Shown piece by piece: positions 43,737-53,417 of a stretch of 64,000 bases of DNA. The DNA lies in NCBI GenBank assembly GCA_025462725.1, contig JAOAPE010000003.1, positions 124,001 to 188,000 of the forward strand, written 5' to 3'. Both the position numbers and the translations under genes were made by a program. The notes under the pieces were generated by a model, which searched no databases, had not been told where the DNA came from, and saw only the letters and a program-made list of their open reading frames with translations. The stretch is from Terriglobales bacterium (GTDB taxonomy: Bacteria > Acidobacteriota > Terriglobia > Terriglobales > Acidobacteriaceae). The stretch's first letter is position 1; each line of letters begins with the position of its first letter.

Positions 43737-46700
43737 ATGCGCAAGCAATTCATTGCCGGCGTTCTGATCGTGCTGGCATCTCTCTGCGCTTCGGCGCAGC
43801 AACCTATATCGACATCTCAGCTGCAGTTGCCCCTGGCAGATCCGCCACAAATGGTGCAAAGCGGATCCGCGCAGCGCATTGGCAATCCCGGCAATGCGAC
43901 TTACTTCTATTGGATTGTGTCCAAGTACACGATCGGCAACAGTTCGCCCGCGGGACCGTTCGCAGTCAGCAGCGTCGCTACCACTCTGAGCAGCAGCAAT
44001 TATGTGCAGATCTCATGGCAACCGCCGACAACGGGACTCACCTTTGACGTCCTGCGCACCACTTCCCCTGCAGCTCCAACCGGCGCCTGCGCTTGCGCAG
44101 TGGCAACGGCCGTAAGCGGAACTAGCACCAACGACCAGTCGAACTCTCTGAGCGCCTATACCGTATCCAGTCTGGATCCCGCAAGCCTGGTGGTGACACA
44201 GACAAATGAATCATCTGCAACCGGCATCGGCGAGCTGACATTTCGCGCAAACCTGGCAAAGATGTTCGGGATCCGGACGGACGGAGCTACGCGGATCCGC
44301 GGAGTGCTGTACACATGGCCGGCGTCGCAGGCAGCGGGAACAAGAATTTTGCAGAACGATGGCGCAGGCAATTTGTCCTGGGCGACTGGCGGAGGCGGAG
44401 GCACGCCGTCAGTCCCCTTTACTTCGGTCCAGTTCAATGATGCCGGCACGTTCTTAGGCGATGCAGGTTTCACGTTCAACAAGACATCCAAAAACCTGTC
44501 GATCGTAAGCATGGAAGCAATACGCTTCGCCGATCAGTTTACGGCCGGATCCGTTGGAGCGCAGATCGATGCAGCTTGCGCAGATCTCGCCGGCGCGCAA
44601 GGAACCGTCGTTATTCCTTCAACCATGGGAGCAGGATGGTCCCTGCTAGGAATTGTTAGTAACTGCAACATAGTGGACTGGCGAGGCATCGGAGGATCCA
44701 CGCAGACAGCCTATGCGCGCGGAGTGGACTATTACGGCCGTTACACATCAGTTGGCCCTGGGCTGCAGATTGTCAGCCCCATGCTGATTGAGTGGGACGC
44801 GTATTCGGGCGGAGTCAATGACATCCTCTCTACAAAAACACAATGGCAAGGAATCCGTATCCAGGGAATCGGCAGGACCATCGGCGAGCGCAAAGGGTTG
44901 CAGTCATTCTTATTCGCATACGGCAAAGGCGATGCAATCGGATTGATGGGCACCTGCTACAACTCTGGCGGATACGGTACCGGAGGCGACGAAGGTTGCG
45001 AAGGTGTCCGAGGCGGAGCGATTCAAGGCAACGGCAATGCAGATGGCGGATTCCCTCGAGGTACGGTGTCAGCTGTAGCCGGCAACCTAGTTACAGGATC
45101 CTGGACTGCAGGAACAAATGCGGGATTGGGTGAGCAGCGCCCACTCATAAACACCAGCCGAGGCGTTTACAGCACTGGCACAATCGCATCAGCAACAACA
45201 ACGACGCCCTGCACCATAACTGGCACGGGAACAGCATGGCTTGCCGGGCTCGGGGGAGCTGGCGCCAAGAGTGACCTATTCCTAAATATCACCGCCAACG
45301 ACAATGGGACCGTGAAATGGGTAGTGCCTATCACGTCCGTCACTGACGATACTCACCTAGTTATTGAGTACAACGAAAACGAGATTGGAGCCAGCTGTAT
45401 CGGCAGCGGTCTGACTACTTCAGGTGCCTATAACGTTTACAAGGGCGGAAACGTCGCAAGCCTTGCTGCTCCACCATCGGGCAGCCTGAGTGCCACTGCA
45501 GTGAACTTGACAGCAGGAGGGACTAATTTTGTGGCGGGCGACACGATCCAACAGCCACTTGGATACAACCACGCCGGATATGCGCTCTACGGCGAGGTTA
45601 ACAAGCTAGTCGGCGGGGCCAATGGAGCAGGAGTGAGGATCGCAAACACTGGATCAATAGCAGCAGGGGACGCTTTTTACTCGACAGGAGCATTCGGGAA
45701 TGGCGTCCGCATTGGAGGCGCTACTACGGGATCCATAGTTGAAGCGTCCACCACATATGGGAAGCTGATCTCAGCGTTCGACCAATCTGCAGTTGTGCAA
45801 AGAATCCTGCATCTGCTATCCACCGGTGGATCCTATCGAGGCTTTGACTTTGATCGCCCGAATGACAACTTCATCTGGAGTGGAGGCCAATATTTCAGCG
45901 GTGGCGATCAAAGGTTCGGCATTGGCACAATGCCACAAGCGAACATCCTGGGATACCTGTATTGGAATAACTCTGCATGGACCGGAGTGGCGATCGAGCC
46001 TGCAGTTGCAGCCAACGCAGGCTTGCCATATTTCAGAGTCAGAAAGGCGGGAGCAACACAATTCGACGTCGAAGAATTGCTAGTGAATTTTGCGAGTTCC
46101 ACAGTTGCAAAATTCTATTCTGACGATCGCGTTACTCAGACCGCGTCGATCTCAGCAGCAACCGGAGCATCGACGTTCGGCAGCGTGACCAGCACAACTA
46201 CAAATCCCGCCAGCGCCGGCTTTGAGCGCCTGGCAAAGACTGACGCCATCAACATCCGCAACAATGGAAATACCGCGGACGTCAACGCGATCAGTCTTAA
46301 TGCGAGCGACCAGGTTGTAGTAGGAGGATCTGCCGGCGTGGTGCTAGGATCTGGCGCGTCGCCTGGGATCCTCAACATTCCTACAGGCGCATGTCCCGCG
46401 GGCACTGCCGGCACAGCCGGGATCTGCTCTGCAGTGGGAGACATCCTTTCCTACCGGCAAGGCGTTGGATCTCCGCTTCCGATCGGCGTCACAACGCAAC
46501 GCATCGATCAGAACAATGCAGCAACCACGTCAGCGCAGTTCCTAAGCGTGATCAGCGACGAATCTGGCACAGGCGTTGTCATGGGAAACAACACGCCCAC
46601 GATTCTGACACCCGCGATCGCGAGCATGGTAAACGCCAATCACAACCACCAGACGGCAGCAGGCGGCGGAACACTTGACGCTGCAGCGATCGCAGCCGGC

Positions 46701-47309
46701 ACACTGGGCGTTGCCCGCGGAGGCACCGGCACAGCAACAAACACAGTGCATGGCGTACTGGTTGGCAATGCTGCCAGCGCGATCAATGCTACGTCTGCCG
46801 GCACAGTCGGACAAGTGCTGAACTCCAATGGCGCCAGCGCAGATCCTACATTCGGCGACGGCATCTACATCGACTGGCAGAAAGCAACGAGCGCGATCAC
46901 CGGCACCGGTGCAGATGCGACCGTGTACAGCGTCACCATTCCCTACATTCCGGCCGGCCGGTGCGTAGTCAGTCACTTTGATTTCAATTTCTCAACCGCC
47001 ACTGCAGTCAACAAGAACATAAAAATTAAAGTTGGTACGCAGGCAGCGATCGCCTCGGGCGCCGTCACCACCACGAGCAACAGCAATTCCTACATTGAAG
47101 CGCAGATCTGCAACGATCCAGGAGTGCAGAATGCGAGGACCATCACCTTAGGCGCTCTATTCATCGCCACAGGATTCCAGAACTCTGCAGTCATAAGCAC
47201 TGCCAATACCGATGATTCCAGCGCGCCAATAACGCTGCTCTGGATTTTTAACGCAGCCGGCACCGAAGCCATTACCGGAAGGGGATCTCTGACGCGATGG
47301 GTAAAGTAG
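43737..47309 (+). CDS. giant Sec-exported fibre/spike protein
   Basis: 1190 aa. Signal peptide ending near SLCASAQ. N-terminal immunoglobulin-like part (TFDVLRTTSP), a long Gly/Asn/Thr-rich middle (about 230-830) with beta-helix character, a fibre-like GTLGVARGGTGTATNTVHGV near 1000 and a C-terminal beta-sandwich head (about 1045-1190). It looks like a receptor-binding fibre, but the signal peptide is unusual for a virion protein. The ribosome site AAAGGTGGAG precedes the ATG. Confidence 0.75.
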   Translation: MRKQFIAGVLIVLASLCASAQQPISTSQLQLPLADPPQMVQSGSAQRIGNPGNATYFYWIVSKYTIGNSSPAGPFAVSSVATTLSSSNYVQISWQPPTTGLTFDVLRTTSPAAPTGACACAVATAVSGTSTNDQSNSLSAYTVSSLDPASLVVTQTNESSATGIGELTFRANLAKMFGIRTDGATRIRGVLYTWPASQAAGTRILQNDGAGNLSWATGGGGGTPSVPFTSVQFNDAGTFLGDAGFTFNKTSKNLSIVSMEAIRFADQFTAGSVGAQIDAACADLAGAQGTVVIPSTMGAGWSLLGIVSNCNIVDWRGIGGSTQTAYARGVDYYGRYTSVGPGLQIVSPMLIEWDAYSGGVNDILSTKTQWQGIRIQGIGRTIGERKGLQSFLFAYGKGDAIGLMGTCYNSGGYGTGGDEGCEGVRGGAIQGNGNADGGFPRGTVSAVAGNLVTGSWTAGTNAGLGEQRPLINTSRGVYSTGTIASATTTTPCTITGTGTAWLAGLGGAGAKSDLFLNITANDNGTVKWVVPITSVTDDTHLVIEYNENEIGASCIGSGLTTSGAYNVYKGGNVASLAAPPSGSLSATAVNLTAGGTNFVAGDTIQQPLGYNHAGYALYGEVNKLVGGANGAGVRIANTGSIAAGDAFYSTGAFGNGVRIGGATTGSIVEASTTYGKLISAFDQSAVVQRILHLLSTGGSYRGFDFDRPNDNFIWSGGQYFSGGDQRFGIGTMPQANILGYLYWNNSAWTGVAIEPAVAANAGLPYFRVRKAGATQFDVEELLVNFASSTVAKFYSDDRVTQTASISAATGASTFGSVTSTTTNPASAGFERLAKTDAINIRNNGNTADVNAISLNASDQVVVGGSAGVVLGSGASPGILNIPTGACPAGTAGTAGICSAVGDILSYRQGVGSPLPIGVTTQRIDQNNAATTSAQFLSVISDESGTGVVMGNNTPTILTPAIASMVNANHNHQTAAGGGTLDAAAIAAGTLGVARGGTGTATNTVHGVLVGNAASAINATSAGTVGQVLNSNGASADPTFGDGIYIDWQKATSAITGTGADATVYSVTIPYIPAGRCVVSHFDFNFSTATAVNKNIKIKVGTQAAIASGAVTTTSNSNSYIEAQICNDPGVQNARTITLGALFIATGFQNSAVISTANTDDSSAPITLLWIFNAAGTEAITGRGSLTRWVK

Positions 47310-49381
47310 CAGCATTCATCCTGCTACTGACCTCATCTGTGTTCGCACAGATCTCAGTCAGTGGCGCAGTCAAGACAAGTGGCGGAGCGATCACCACTTC
47401 AAACACGATTGCCGGCACAGCAATATCCAGCTGCCAGAATCTCGCCGTGGCCGGTACGTACTATCTGACGCAAGACATCAGCTCTGCCGGCAGCTGTATT
47501 GGACTGCGCGTCTCCGGGATCACCCTCAACTTAAACGGGCACACGATCACCTACGGCACCAGCTCCGCGGGCTGGACCTATAGCGTGACTGCGGAGCCAG
47601 TTGTCCGGAGCGCAAGCACAGACGGGAACGGCAACGGCATTGACACGCTTTCCCGCGGAGGGCGCGGATCCCAAAGCCGAGCAATCAGTATCACCAAGAT
47701 CAGCAACACGAACGGCGGACCTGCAGACTATGTTTCCGGGCTGGATTATGCCAATACGCAGCAAAGCGTTAACTGCGGATGGAGCGCGACAACAGTTACC
47801 TGGTGCGTAGGGCATGGCGGAACCAAGCCCGTCCTGGCAGCGACGTACTATGTCGATTACACGTACCAGGAACCCATCTGCGGGATCTGCTCTGTCGCCA
47901 CATTCGACACCGTGACAGCCGGCGATCTCAGTATGCTGCGCTTCTCCAACACGCTCAACACTACGTCGATCTGCTGCGGCACGATCACGGAAACGGCCGG
48001 CGCCCCGCCCTATTCTGATCCAATCCGCATAGGGCAGCAGAACAACACCATTTTCAGCGGACTAAATATCATCGCCAACATGACGCTGAATTTCGCCAGC
48101 GTCTCCGGAGCGGGCTTCTATGGGAATGGAGTCAACAATTTCATTTACTACAACAACACCATCAACAATACCGGCACCCTGATCTACAACCGATCGGCAG
48201 AGGAAGCGTTCGGAGTGTTTCAGTCCGGCGCCACCGGCAACGCTGGACCAAGCACTGCAGCCTACAACACCATCAATGGCGGACCGCAAGGCGGAATCCG
48301 CATCGATCAGAACTATTCGAAGATGCACCACAACACCATCAGCCTTACAGCTACGTTCACCAACAGTCCGGCACTCTATCCCTACAGCAACAATTCCGAG
48401 GTTTATAGCAACACGGTGAATTGCCACACCGGAAGCAATCATTGCCGAGGCATCATTAGCCAGGGCGACGGATCCCACGGCGACAGCAACGTGATCCATG
48501 ACAACGTAGTGCACGCGCGGGACAACAACCAAAATTACGAATACGGGACCGGATTCAATCCGGGCACGCCAGGGTGCGAGTTATTCGGCGCCTATGGGAT
48601 CCAGTTCGACACCACTACAAATGCGACAGCTTACAGCAACACTGTCACCGGCGAAGCGGACGTCTGCGACGGCCGTGCAATGCGGATAACCGGCACCGTC
48701 GCCGGCAGCAACAATGTGACTCACGATAATAGTTTCAGCGGAGTTCGCCAGGGCAGCAGCGTAAAGCGGGCAGTGGGATTGTCAGTGGACTGCGCAGCAA
48801 ACTACACGTCCACCAGCGACACGTTTATTGGGGACACCTATCCCATCCTGATGGATATCGACGGCGCCAAAAATATCCTCCTGATCAGTCCCACGATTCA
48901 GAAAGGCACCAACCCCGATAACGCCAACTTCAAAACCGTTTATATCGAGGACAAGGGATTTTGTTCTGGATTCTCTGCAGCCGGAGATCTCACCATTCGA
49001 GATGCGACATTCGGCGCCGGCACGTCCGTCACTGACTATTTTGTTCTGCCCACAAACTCAGGCGGGATCCCGTTCAATTTCTTTGCGCAGTGGACCTATA
49101 CGCCGACGTACACCAGCGGAGGACTTCCCCTCTCCGGAGCAACTGTCACCATCACAAACGCACTAAGCGCCGTCGTTTATACCGGCACAACGGACGTCAA
49201 CGGGCAGATCCCCGCGCAGGCACTCAACCAGTTCCGCGGATTCAATACAACCACCACGCAATCGCAAGAAAACCAAACCCCGCACTCGATCGCAGTGACG
49301 AAGGGCGGATGCACCACTTTGAATTACAGCGTTTCAATGACAGCGCCACTGACAGAGAGTCGCGCAGTATCGTGCCCGTAG
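47297..49381 (+). CDS. Sec-exported right-handed beta-helix protein
   Basis: 694 aa. Signal peptide MGKVAAFILLLTSSVFAQ. Core of parallel beta-helix repeats rich in Asn (ITLNLNGHTITYG, NNFIYYNNTINNTGT, SEVYSNTVNCHTG), NosD/pectate-lyase-like. A C-terminal FnIII-like domain (PLSGATVTITNALSAVVYTG) closes the protein. It could degrade or bind host surface polysaccharide. It overlaps the fibre gene by 13 bp. Confidence 0.75.
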   Translation: MGKVAAFILLLTSSVFAQISVSGAVKTSGGAITTSNTIAGTAISSCQNLAVAGTYYLTQDISSAGSCIGLRVSGITLNLNGHTITYGTSSAGWTYSVTAEPVVRSASTDGNGNGIDTLSRGGRGSQSRAISITKISNTNGGPADYVSGLDYANTQQSVNCGWSATTVTWCVGHGGTKPVLAATYYVDYTYQEPICGICSVATFDTVTAGDLSMLRFSNTLNTTSICCGTITETAGAPPYSDPIRIGQQNNTIFSGLNIIANMTLNFASVSGAGFYGNGVNNFIYYNNTINNTGTLIYNRSAEEAFGVFQSGATGNAGPSTAAYNTINGGPQGGIRIDQNYSKMHHNTISLTATFTNSPALYPYSNNSEVYSNTVNCHTGSNHCRGIISQGDGSHGDSNVIHDNVVHARDNNQNYEYGTGFNPGTPGCELFGAYGIQFDTTTNATAYSNTVTGEADVCDGRAMRITGTVAGSNNVTHDNSFSGVRQGSSVKRAVGLSVDCAANYTSTSDTFIGDTYPILMDIDGAKNILLISPTIQKGTNPDNANFKTVYIEDKGFCSGFSAAGDLTIRDATFGAGTSVTDYFVLPTNSGGIPFNFFAQWTYTPTYTSGGLPLSGATVTITNALSAVVYTGTTDVNGQIPAQALNQFRGFNTTTTQSQENQTPHSIAVTKGGCTTLNYSVSMTAPLTESRAVSCP

Positions 49382-49384
49382 ATT

Positions 49385-49930
49385 ATGGCTATTGACGTCC
49401 GATCGTTGATTGTCGCGGAAGCACAACGCCAGGGAGTGGATCCAGGCATTGCAGTTGCTGTAGCGTCCCGCGAAAGCGGGATCTGCCAATGGGAAGGCTG
49501 CATCACTGACGGCGCAGTGAAACGCGGAGGCAGCGGCGAGGTGGGTTTGTTCCAACTCATGCCGGCAACGGCTGCAGCTTTAGGCGTGGATCCCTTTGAC
49601 CTGTACGGCAACATCACAGGCGGGATCGCTTACCTGCGTCAGATGTATCAACAATTCGGAAATTGGCCTGACGCAGTTGCAGCTTATAACTGCGGACCAG
49701 GGTGCGTCGCCCAGGCCAAAGCCGGAACACGCACGCTGCCGGCAAGCACTGTCGTTTATGCGAACTGGGTGCTCGCAGTTGGAGGCAAGGGGTCGCAGGC
49801 TTTCAATTTGAGCACTACTGCAGCAACGCCGGCAGCGAGCTCGCCGGCGAGTTCGAACGTCAGCAGTTCCCTGTATCCAGTGCTCGCGATCGGCTTTGTG
49901 GGACTGGCGATTGTGATTTACGAATGGTAA
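49385..49930 (+). CDS. lytic transglycosylase with C-terminal membrane anchor
   Basis: 181 aa. SLT-type fold: catalytic Glu30 in ASRESG, GEVGLFQLMPATA and AYNCGPG. An Ala/Ser linker leads to a C-terminal membrane helix (LYPVLAIGFVGLAIVIYEW). Membrane-bound transglycosylases are part of tailless membrane phages such as PRD1 (protein P7), so virion entry function is plausible. Last gene of the element. Confidence 0.85.
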   Translation: MAIDVRSLIVAEAQRQGVDPGIAVAVASRESGICQWEGCITDGAVKRGGSGEVGLFQLMPATAAALGVDPFDLYGNITGGIAYLRQMYQQFGNWPDAVAAYNCGPGCVAQAKAGTRTLPASTVVYANWVLAVGGKGSQAFNLSTTAATPAASSPASSNVSSSLYPVLAIGFVGLAIVIYEW

Positions 49931-50046
49931 TTGGAACCATACTGATAATTAGCTTAGAAAAATAGTTGTTGACATCGGAAATGCGACGGGCGTAAAGTCC
50001 GCGCATCCTGAATTAAGTACCGCAACACCCTGCAAGACGACAATTC

Positions 50047-50079
50047 CTTCCTGTTAAACCCATGTATGTGTTATCGGAC
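50047..50079. other. right attachment site (attR)
   Basis: TATGTGTTATCGGAC at 50065-50079 repeats 14278-14292. Upstream, CTTCCTGTTAA (50047-50057) and a 6-bp ACCCAT centre keep the dif spacing, with a weaker XerC-like arm. The repeat overlaps an in-frame ATG of the next gene. Confidence 0.5.
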
Positions 50080-50127
50080 GTTACGCGGGAGTGCGCGATG
50101 GGAGCTAAGAGAGGTACCATCCGGAAA

Positions 50128-51090
50128 ATGAGCGCCGCCTTCATGCGTAATCAGTTGAATATGAGTTCAGTCCAGACCACTCTATTATTAGCGGTTCTGG
50201 CCGTGCTTCTGTCTTGTGATTCACGTCCAATTTGTTACTACGTGAGCGGAGTTCAAGTCAGCCGCGACGGACAGATTTCCCCGGTTGGGTCCCGCTTGTT
50301 AGTTAAACCAAATTCAGGATCTTACTATTTCTTTTTCCACGCAGCGGCACTGACTGCGATAACCCACATGGAGAGAAGTCCTGCAAATCCCGAGGAACAC
50401 CGATCGTTGTACCTGGAAACCAAGCCCGATGGGAGACTCGATAGGACGGTCAAGTCTGACGTGATCTTAGTGGGGGATTTTGGCACTATCTCTGCCCAGA
50501 GAACATGTTTTTATAACCGGCCAGTCCAAAGTAACTATAGCTCTGTGACGATAAGTTTCAACTCCAACGGCTATCCTTCGGCGTTTGAGATTCCCACGGT
50601 GCTCCCTCGCGCTACAGAGGTCATACCGCCTCTCACCTCTGTCAGTCTCATCAGAGTGATTCGAAATGGAGCAGATTACACACTCATTTCCGCTGACTAC
50701 GAGTCTACTGGCGAACTTAGAGGCCTTCACGTCGTTAGTGCGAATGCCGGAAATACTTCCCCGGCGAAAGATGTGTTCGCGCTTCGTTTAGGTTCCAAAG
50801 ACCCACGCCTAGAAAAGTATGGCGTTTCGTCCGAATTCGACATACACAGGTATTTATCTTTGCATCGTTTGCATTTGCCCTTCATTTCCGCGCCTGAACA
50901 TTCAGTTTGGCTGATCCAGTGGTATGACTTCGGCAAACTAATACAGCAGCAGCAACTGCAAGCAGGCGTGCCGATCTCCACTCGCTGGCTTCAACCTTCG
51001 ACTACGCAACAGGAGCAAACAATCGGCCCAGAATGCGATTCGCGGTTCCGTCAACAGCGCTCAATGGGTTTGCCAACTACCGGATATTAG
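50128..51090 (+). CDS. lipoprotein-like protein of unknown function next to the junction
   Basis: About 320 aa. A hydrophobic N-terminus ends in a lipobox-like VLLSC. The rest is a beta-rich globular domain without recognised motifs. The frame is open back to an ATG at 50062 inside the attachment repeat; I chose 50128 after AGAGAGG, but 50161 is also possible. It is visibly AT-richer than both element and host neighbours. Confidence 0.55.
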   Translation: MSAAFMRNQLNMSSVQTTLLLAVLAVLLSCDSRPICYYVSGVQVSRDGQISPVGSRLLVKPNSGSYYFFFHAAALTAITHMERSPANPEEHRSLYLETKPDGRLDRTVKSDVILVGDFGTISAQRTCFYNRPVQSNYSSVTISFNSNGYPSAFEIPTVLPRATEVIPPLTSVSLIRVIRNGADYTLISADYESTGELRGLHVVSANAGNTSPAKDVFALRLGSKDPRLEKYGVSSEFDIHRYLSLHRLHLPFISAPEHSVWLIQWYDFGKLIQQQQLQAGVPISTRWLQPSTTQQEQTIGPECDSRFRQQRSMGLPTTGY

Positions 51091-51128
51091 AGCGAGACAC
51101 AGAGCACATACGCCCTGAATTCAAAGCT

Positions 51129-52025
51129 TCACTCCCCCACCAACACAATCTTCGGCTGAAATAACGTCCCCGCTACCCGGCTTGCGACAGCCACCAGTTC
51201 CCCTTGTCCGCGAAATACTTTTATCAATTTTGACTGGCCGAGGTCCGCCAGATTCACGGCGTTACCGTGTCGGATCTTCGCCATCTGGTCTTCAGTAGCG
51301 GTAACAGACGGAATCTCCGGCAACAATTGCCGCGGATGCAACAAGCATTCCGGGAGCGTCCCATTCGCCGCCCGGTCCGCCAAAGCGTCCAGTCCATGCG
51401 CCTCGACGACGCCGAACTCGCCCACCTGCGTCCGCCTGAGCGATTGCAAATGCGCACCTGTTCCTAACTGCTCTCCCAAGTCATGCGCCAATGATCGGAC
51501 ATACGTCCCCGAACTCACCTGCGCTGCGAATTTCGCGAACCCCAGCCCAGCCTCGTCCGTCCGGAAATCTGAAACCTCGAACTCCTTCACTGTCACCCGC
51601 ACCGACTTCAGCTCGACATCCTCTTTCTTCCGCGCCAACTTGTATGCCGGCACCCCCTTGATCTTCTTCGCCGAAAATGGCGGAGGCATCTGCTCGATCT
51701 CTCCGCGGAATCCGGCCAAAGCCGCATCCAAGTCCTCTTGGCCGAATCCAACGCGCTTTATTTCGCCGATCCGCTCTCCCTCTGCATCGTACGTGTCCGT
51801 CGCAAATCCGAAACAGATCGTCCCTTCGTAGCGCTTCTCAGTATGCAAATAAAACTGCGCCAGCCTCGTCATCTTGCCCAGCACGAGCGGCAATACTCCG
51901 GTCGCCATCGGATCCAAAGTCCCCAAATGCCCAACCGCGCGCTCCTGCGCGATCCGTCGGACACGATTCACCACATCGTGTGACGTCATCCCACTCGGCT
52001 TATCAATTATTAGAACGCCGTTCAT
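51129..52025 (-). CDS. truB: tRNA pseudouridine-55 synthase
   Basis: 298 aa. It makes pseudouridine 55 in the T loop. GVLIIDKPSGMTSHDVV opens the protein and AVGHLGTLDPMATGVLPL holds the catalytic Asp. KKIKGVPAYKLAR and SSGTYVRSLAHDLG are typical. I set the start at ATG 52025 because the N-terminus then matches the family; the frame continues upstream to 52085. Confidence 0.95.
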   Translation of the reverse strand: MNGVLIIDKPSGMTSHDVVNRVRRIAQERAVGHLGTLDPMATGVLPLVLGKMTRLAQFYLHTEKRYEGTICFGFATDTYDAEGERIGEIKRVGFGQEDLDAALAGFRGEIEQMPPPFSAKKIKGVPAYKLARKKEDVELKSVRVTVKEFEVSDFRTDEAGLGFAKFAAQVSSGTYVRSLAHDLGEQLGTGAHLQSLRRTQVGEFGVVEAHGLDALADRAANGTLPECLLHPRQLLPEIPSVTATEDQMAKIRHGNAVNLADLGQSKLIKVFRGQGELVAVASRVAGTLFQPKIVLVGE

Positions 52026-52128
52026 GCTCTCGCTTCTGTTATCTTCATGTGTTTGGATTTCCCGATCGCGAAAAAACTGTGCCACGAAAAGTGGCTGGTT
52101 GCATCAGATAAAAAGCAAGCCTGACTCC

Positions 52129-52821
52129 ATGATTCCTATCCGTGATGACGCTCCCAGAACGACTACGCCATTCATCACGTACTTTCTTGTTGCCATGAAC
52201 ACCGTTGTTTTCCTGTTTGAGGTCTCGCTATCGCCAGACGTGCGCGCGGGATTCGTCTATCAATTCGGAGTAGTACCCACTGCTTTCGGCCAAGCCCTTC
52301 ACAATGGCGCGTTCTTGCAGTCGTCCATTGTGCCCGTGTTTACCTCAATGTTCCTGCATGCTTCCTGGCTTCATCTCATCGCCAATATGTGGGCGCTCTG
52401 GATCTTTGGCGACAACATTGAAGACTATCTCGGCCATTCTAAATATCTTTTGCTGTATCTGGTCAGCGGGGCAGCGGCTTCCCTGCTGCACATCTTGTTC
52501 AATCAAGGCTCGCAATTGCCCAGCGTCGGAGCCAGTGGCGCGATAGCGGGCGTTATGGGCGCTTATTTCCTGCTCTTCCCTTCCGCTCGCGTGCTTACCG
52601 TGGTGCCATTCATCTTCTTTTTCGTCTGGCTGCCCGCGTGGGTCGTTCTCGGATACTGGTTCCTTGCGCAATTCCTCAGCGGAGCGGCAACATCAATAGC
52701 TTCCGCCAGCAGCACCACTGGTGGAGTCGCATTCTGGGCCCACGTCGGCGGATTCATCGCCGGCATCACGTTGATCAAACTTTTTCCCGCCCGGCCTCAC
52801 CGATACTCCTTCGACAACTAA
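52129..52821 (+). CDS. rhomboid-family intramembrane serine protease
   Basis: 230 aa, about six membrane helices. The catalytic Ser is in SVGASGAIAGVMGAY and the His in FWAHVGGFIAG. The WLHLIANMWALWIFG segment is the conserved helix 2 region. Start ATG 52129. Convergent overlap of 4 bp with the next gene on the minus strand. Confidence 0.9.
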   Translation: MIPIRDDAPRTTTPFITYFLVAMNTVVFLFEVSLSPDVRAGFVYQFGVVPTAFGQALHNGAFLQSSIVPVFTSMFLHASWLHLIANMWALWIFGDNIEDYLGHSKYLLLYLVSGAAASLLHILFNQGSQLPSVGASGAIAGVMGAYFLLFPSARVLTVVPFIFFFVWLPAWVVLGYWFLAQFLSGAATSIASASSTTGGVAFWAHVGGFIAGITLIKLFPARPHRYSFDN

Positions 52822-53417
52822 TCCTGCGCTTCTGCGTCAGCGCGCAGCATCACCGCCAACAGCGTCAGCGAACTTACCAGCAGCGGAAACCATACTTGCG
52901 ATATCCATGGCTCAGGGATGAGGAACAGCACGTCCCATGACAGAAGTGAGACCGGCCAACGGATCGTCGCCCACAATCCCGCGTAGTAAGTAATGTCCCA
53001 GATCGCAAAGACCCAAAGGAATGCTGCGAACGTCTCGCGCCGCGTCCTTCCAACCAAAACTGCGACCGACGCCAGCATTAAGATCGTTGCCGCTTCGCGA
53101 AACACTTCCACTGACACCAGGCTGCGCGGCAGTTCATTGATCTTGGGATCGAATTTTGGCTGTTCCTGCGAATGCTGAATAACATCAGCAAGCGTTCCTT
53201 GATACCCCGGCAGCAGCCCGCTCGCCGCGCGCAGATACACCACTACGGAAGCCTCGACGAATCCGAAAGCCGCTGCAAAAATCGCCGCCAATGCAAGCTG
53301 TCGAAACGTGACCGCCAGCAGTCGCTTGCGCCAACTCCAAAAACAAATGAACGGAACCAGCAGCAGCAGGTTCACCCACCACGGACTTGCAAACAAATGG
53401 AAGTCTTTCAAAGACAT
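52818..53417 (-). CDS. uncharacterised polytopic membrane protein
   Basis: 199 aa with five or six membrane helices and a periplasmic or cytoplasmic loop around residues 70-105. The segment FVEASVVVYLRAASGL near helix 2 is charged inside the membrane region. No family name. Its ATG overlaps the folE stop by one base, so the two are likely co-transcribed. Confidence 0.7.
   Translation of the reverse strand: MSLKDFHLFASPWWVNLLLLVPFICFWSWRKRLLAVTFRQLALAAIFAAAFGFVEASVVVYLRAASGLLPGYQGTLADVIQHSQEQPKFDPKINELPRSLVSVEVFREAATILMLASVAVLVGRTRRETFAAFLWVFAIWDITYYAGLWATIRWPVSLLSWDVLFLIPEPWISQVWFPLLVSSLTLLAVMLRADAEAQD

Larger units (their letters stand above)
14278..50079. mobile_element. integrated 35.8-kb tailless-virus-like element
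   Basis: Bounded by the 15-bp repeat. Gene density, overlapping small genes, codon choice (GCA, GGA) and the frequency of GGATCC and GCCGGC all change at these limits. The content is early small-gene operon, Rep with iterons, structural operon and lysis enzymes. No integrase, terminase, portal, HK97 capsid or tail gene is recognisable. The limits at base level are inferred from the repeat. Confidence 0.8.

Noticed and set aside
43737-49381. Tail-fibre genes as proof of a tailed phage
   Set aside because: Both proteins have Sec signal peptides and no tail tube, baseplate or tape-measure gene accompanies them.
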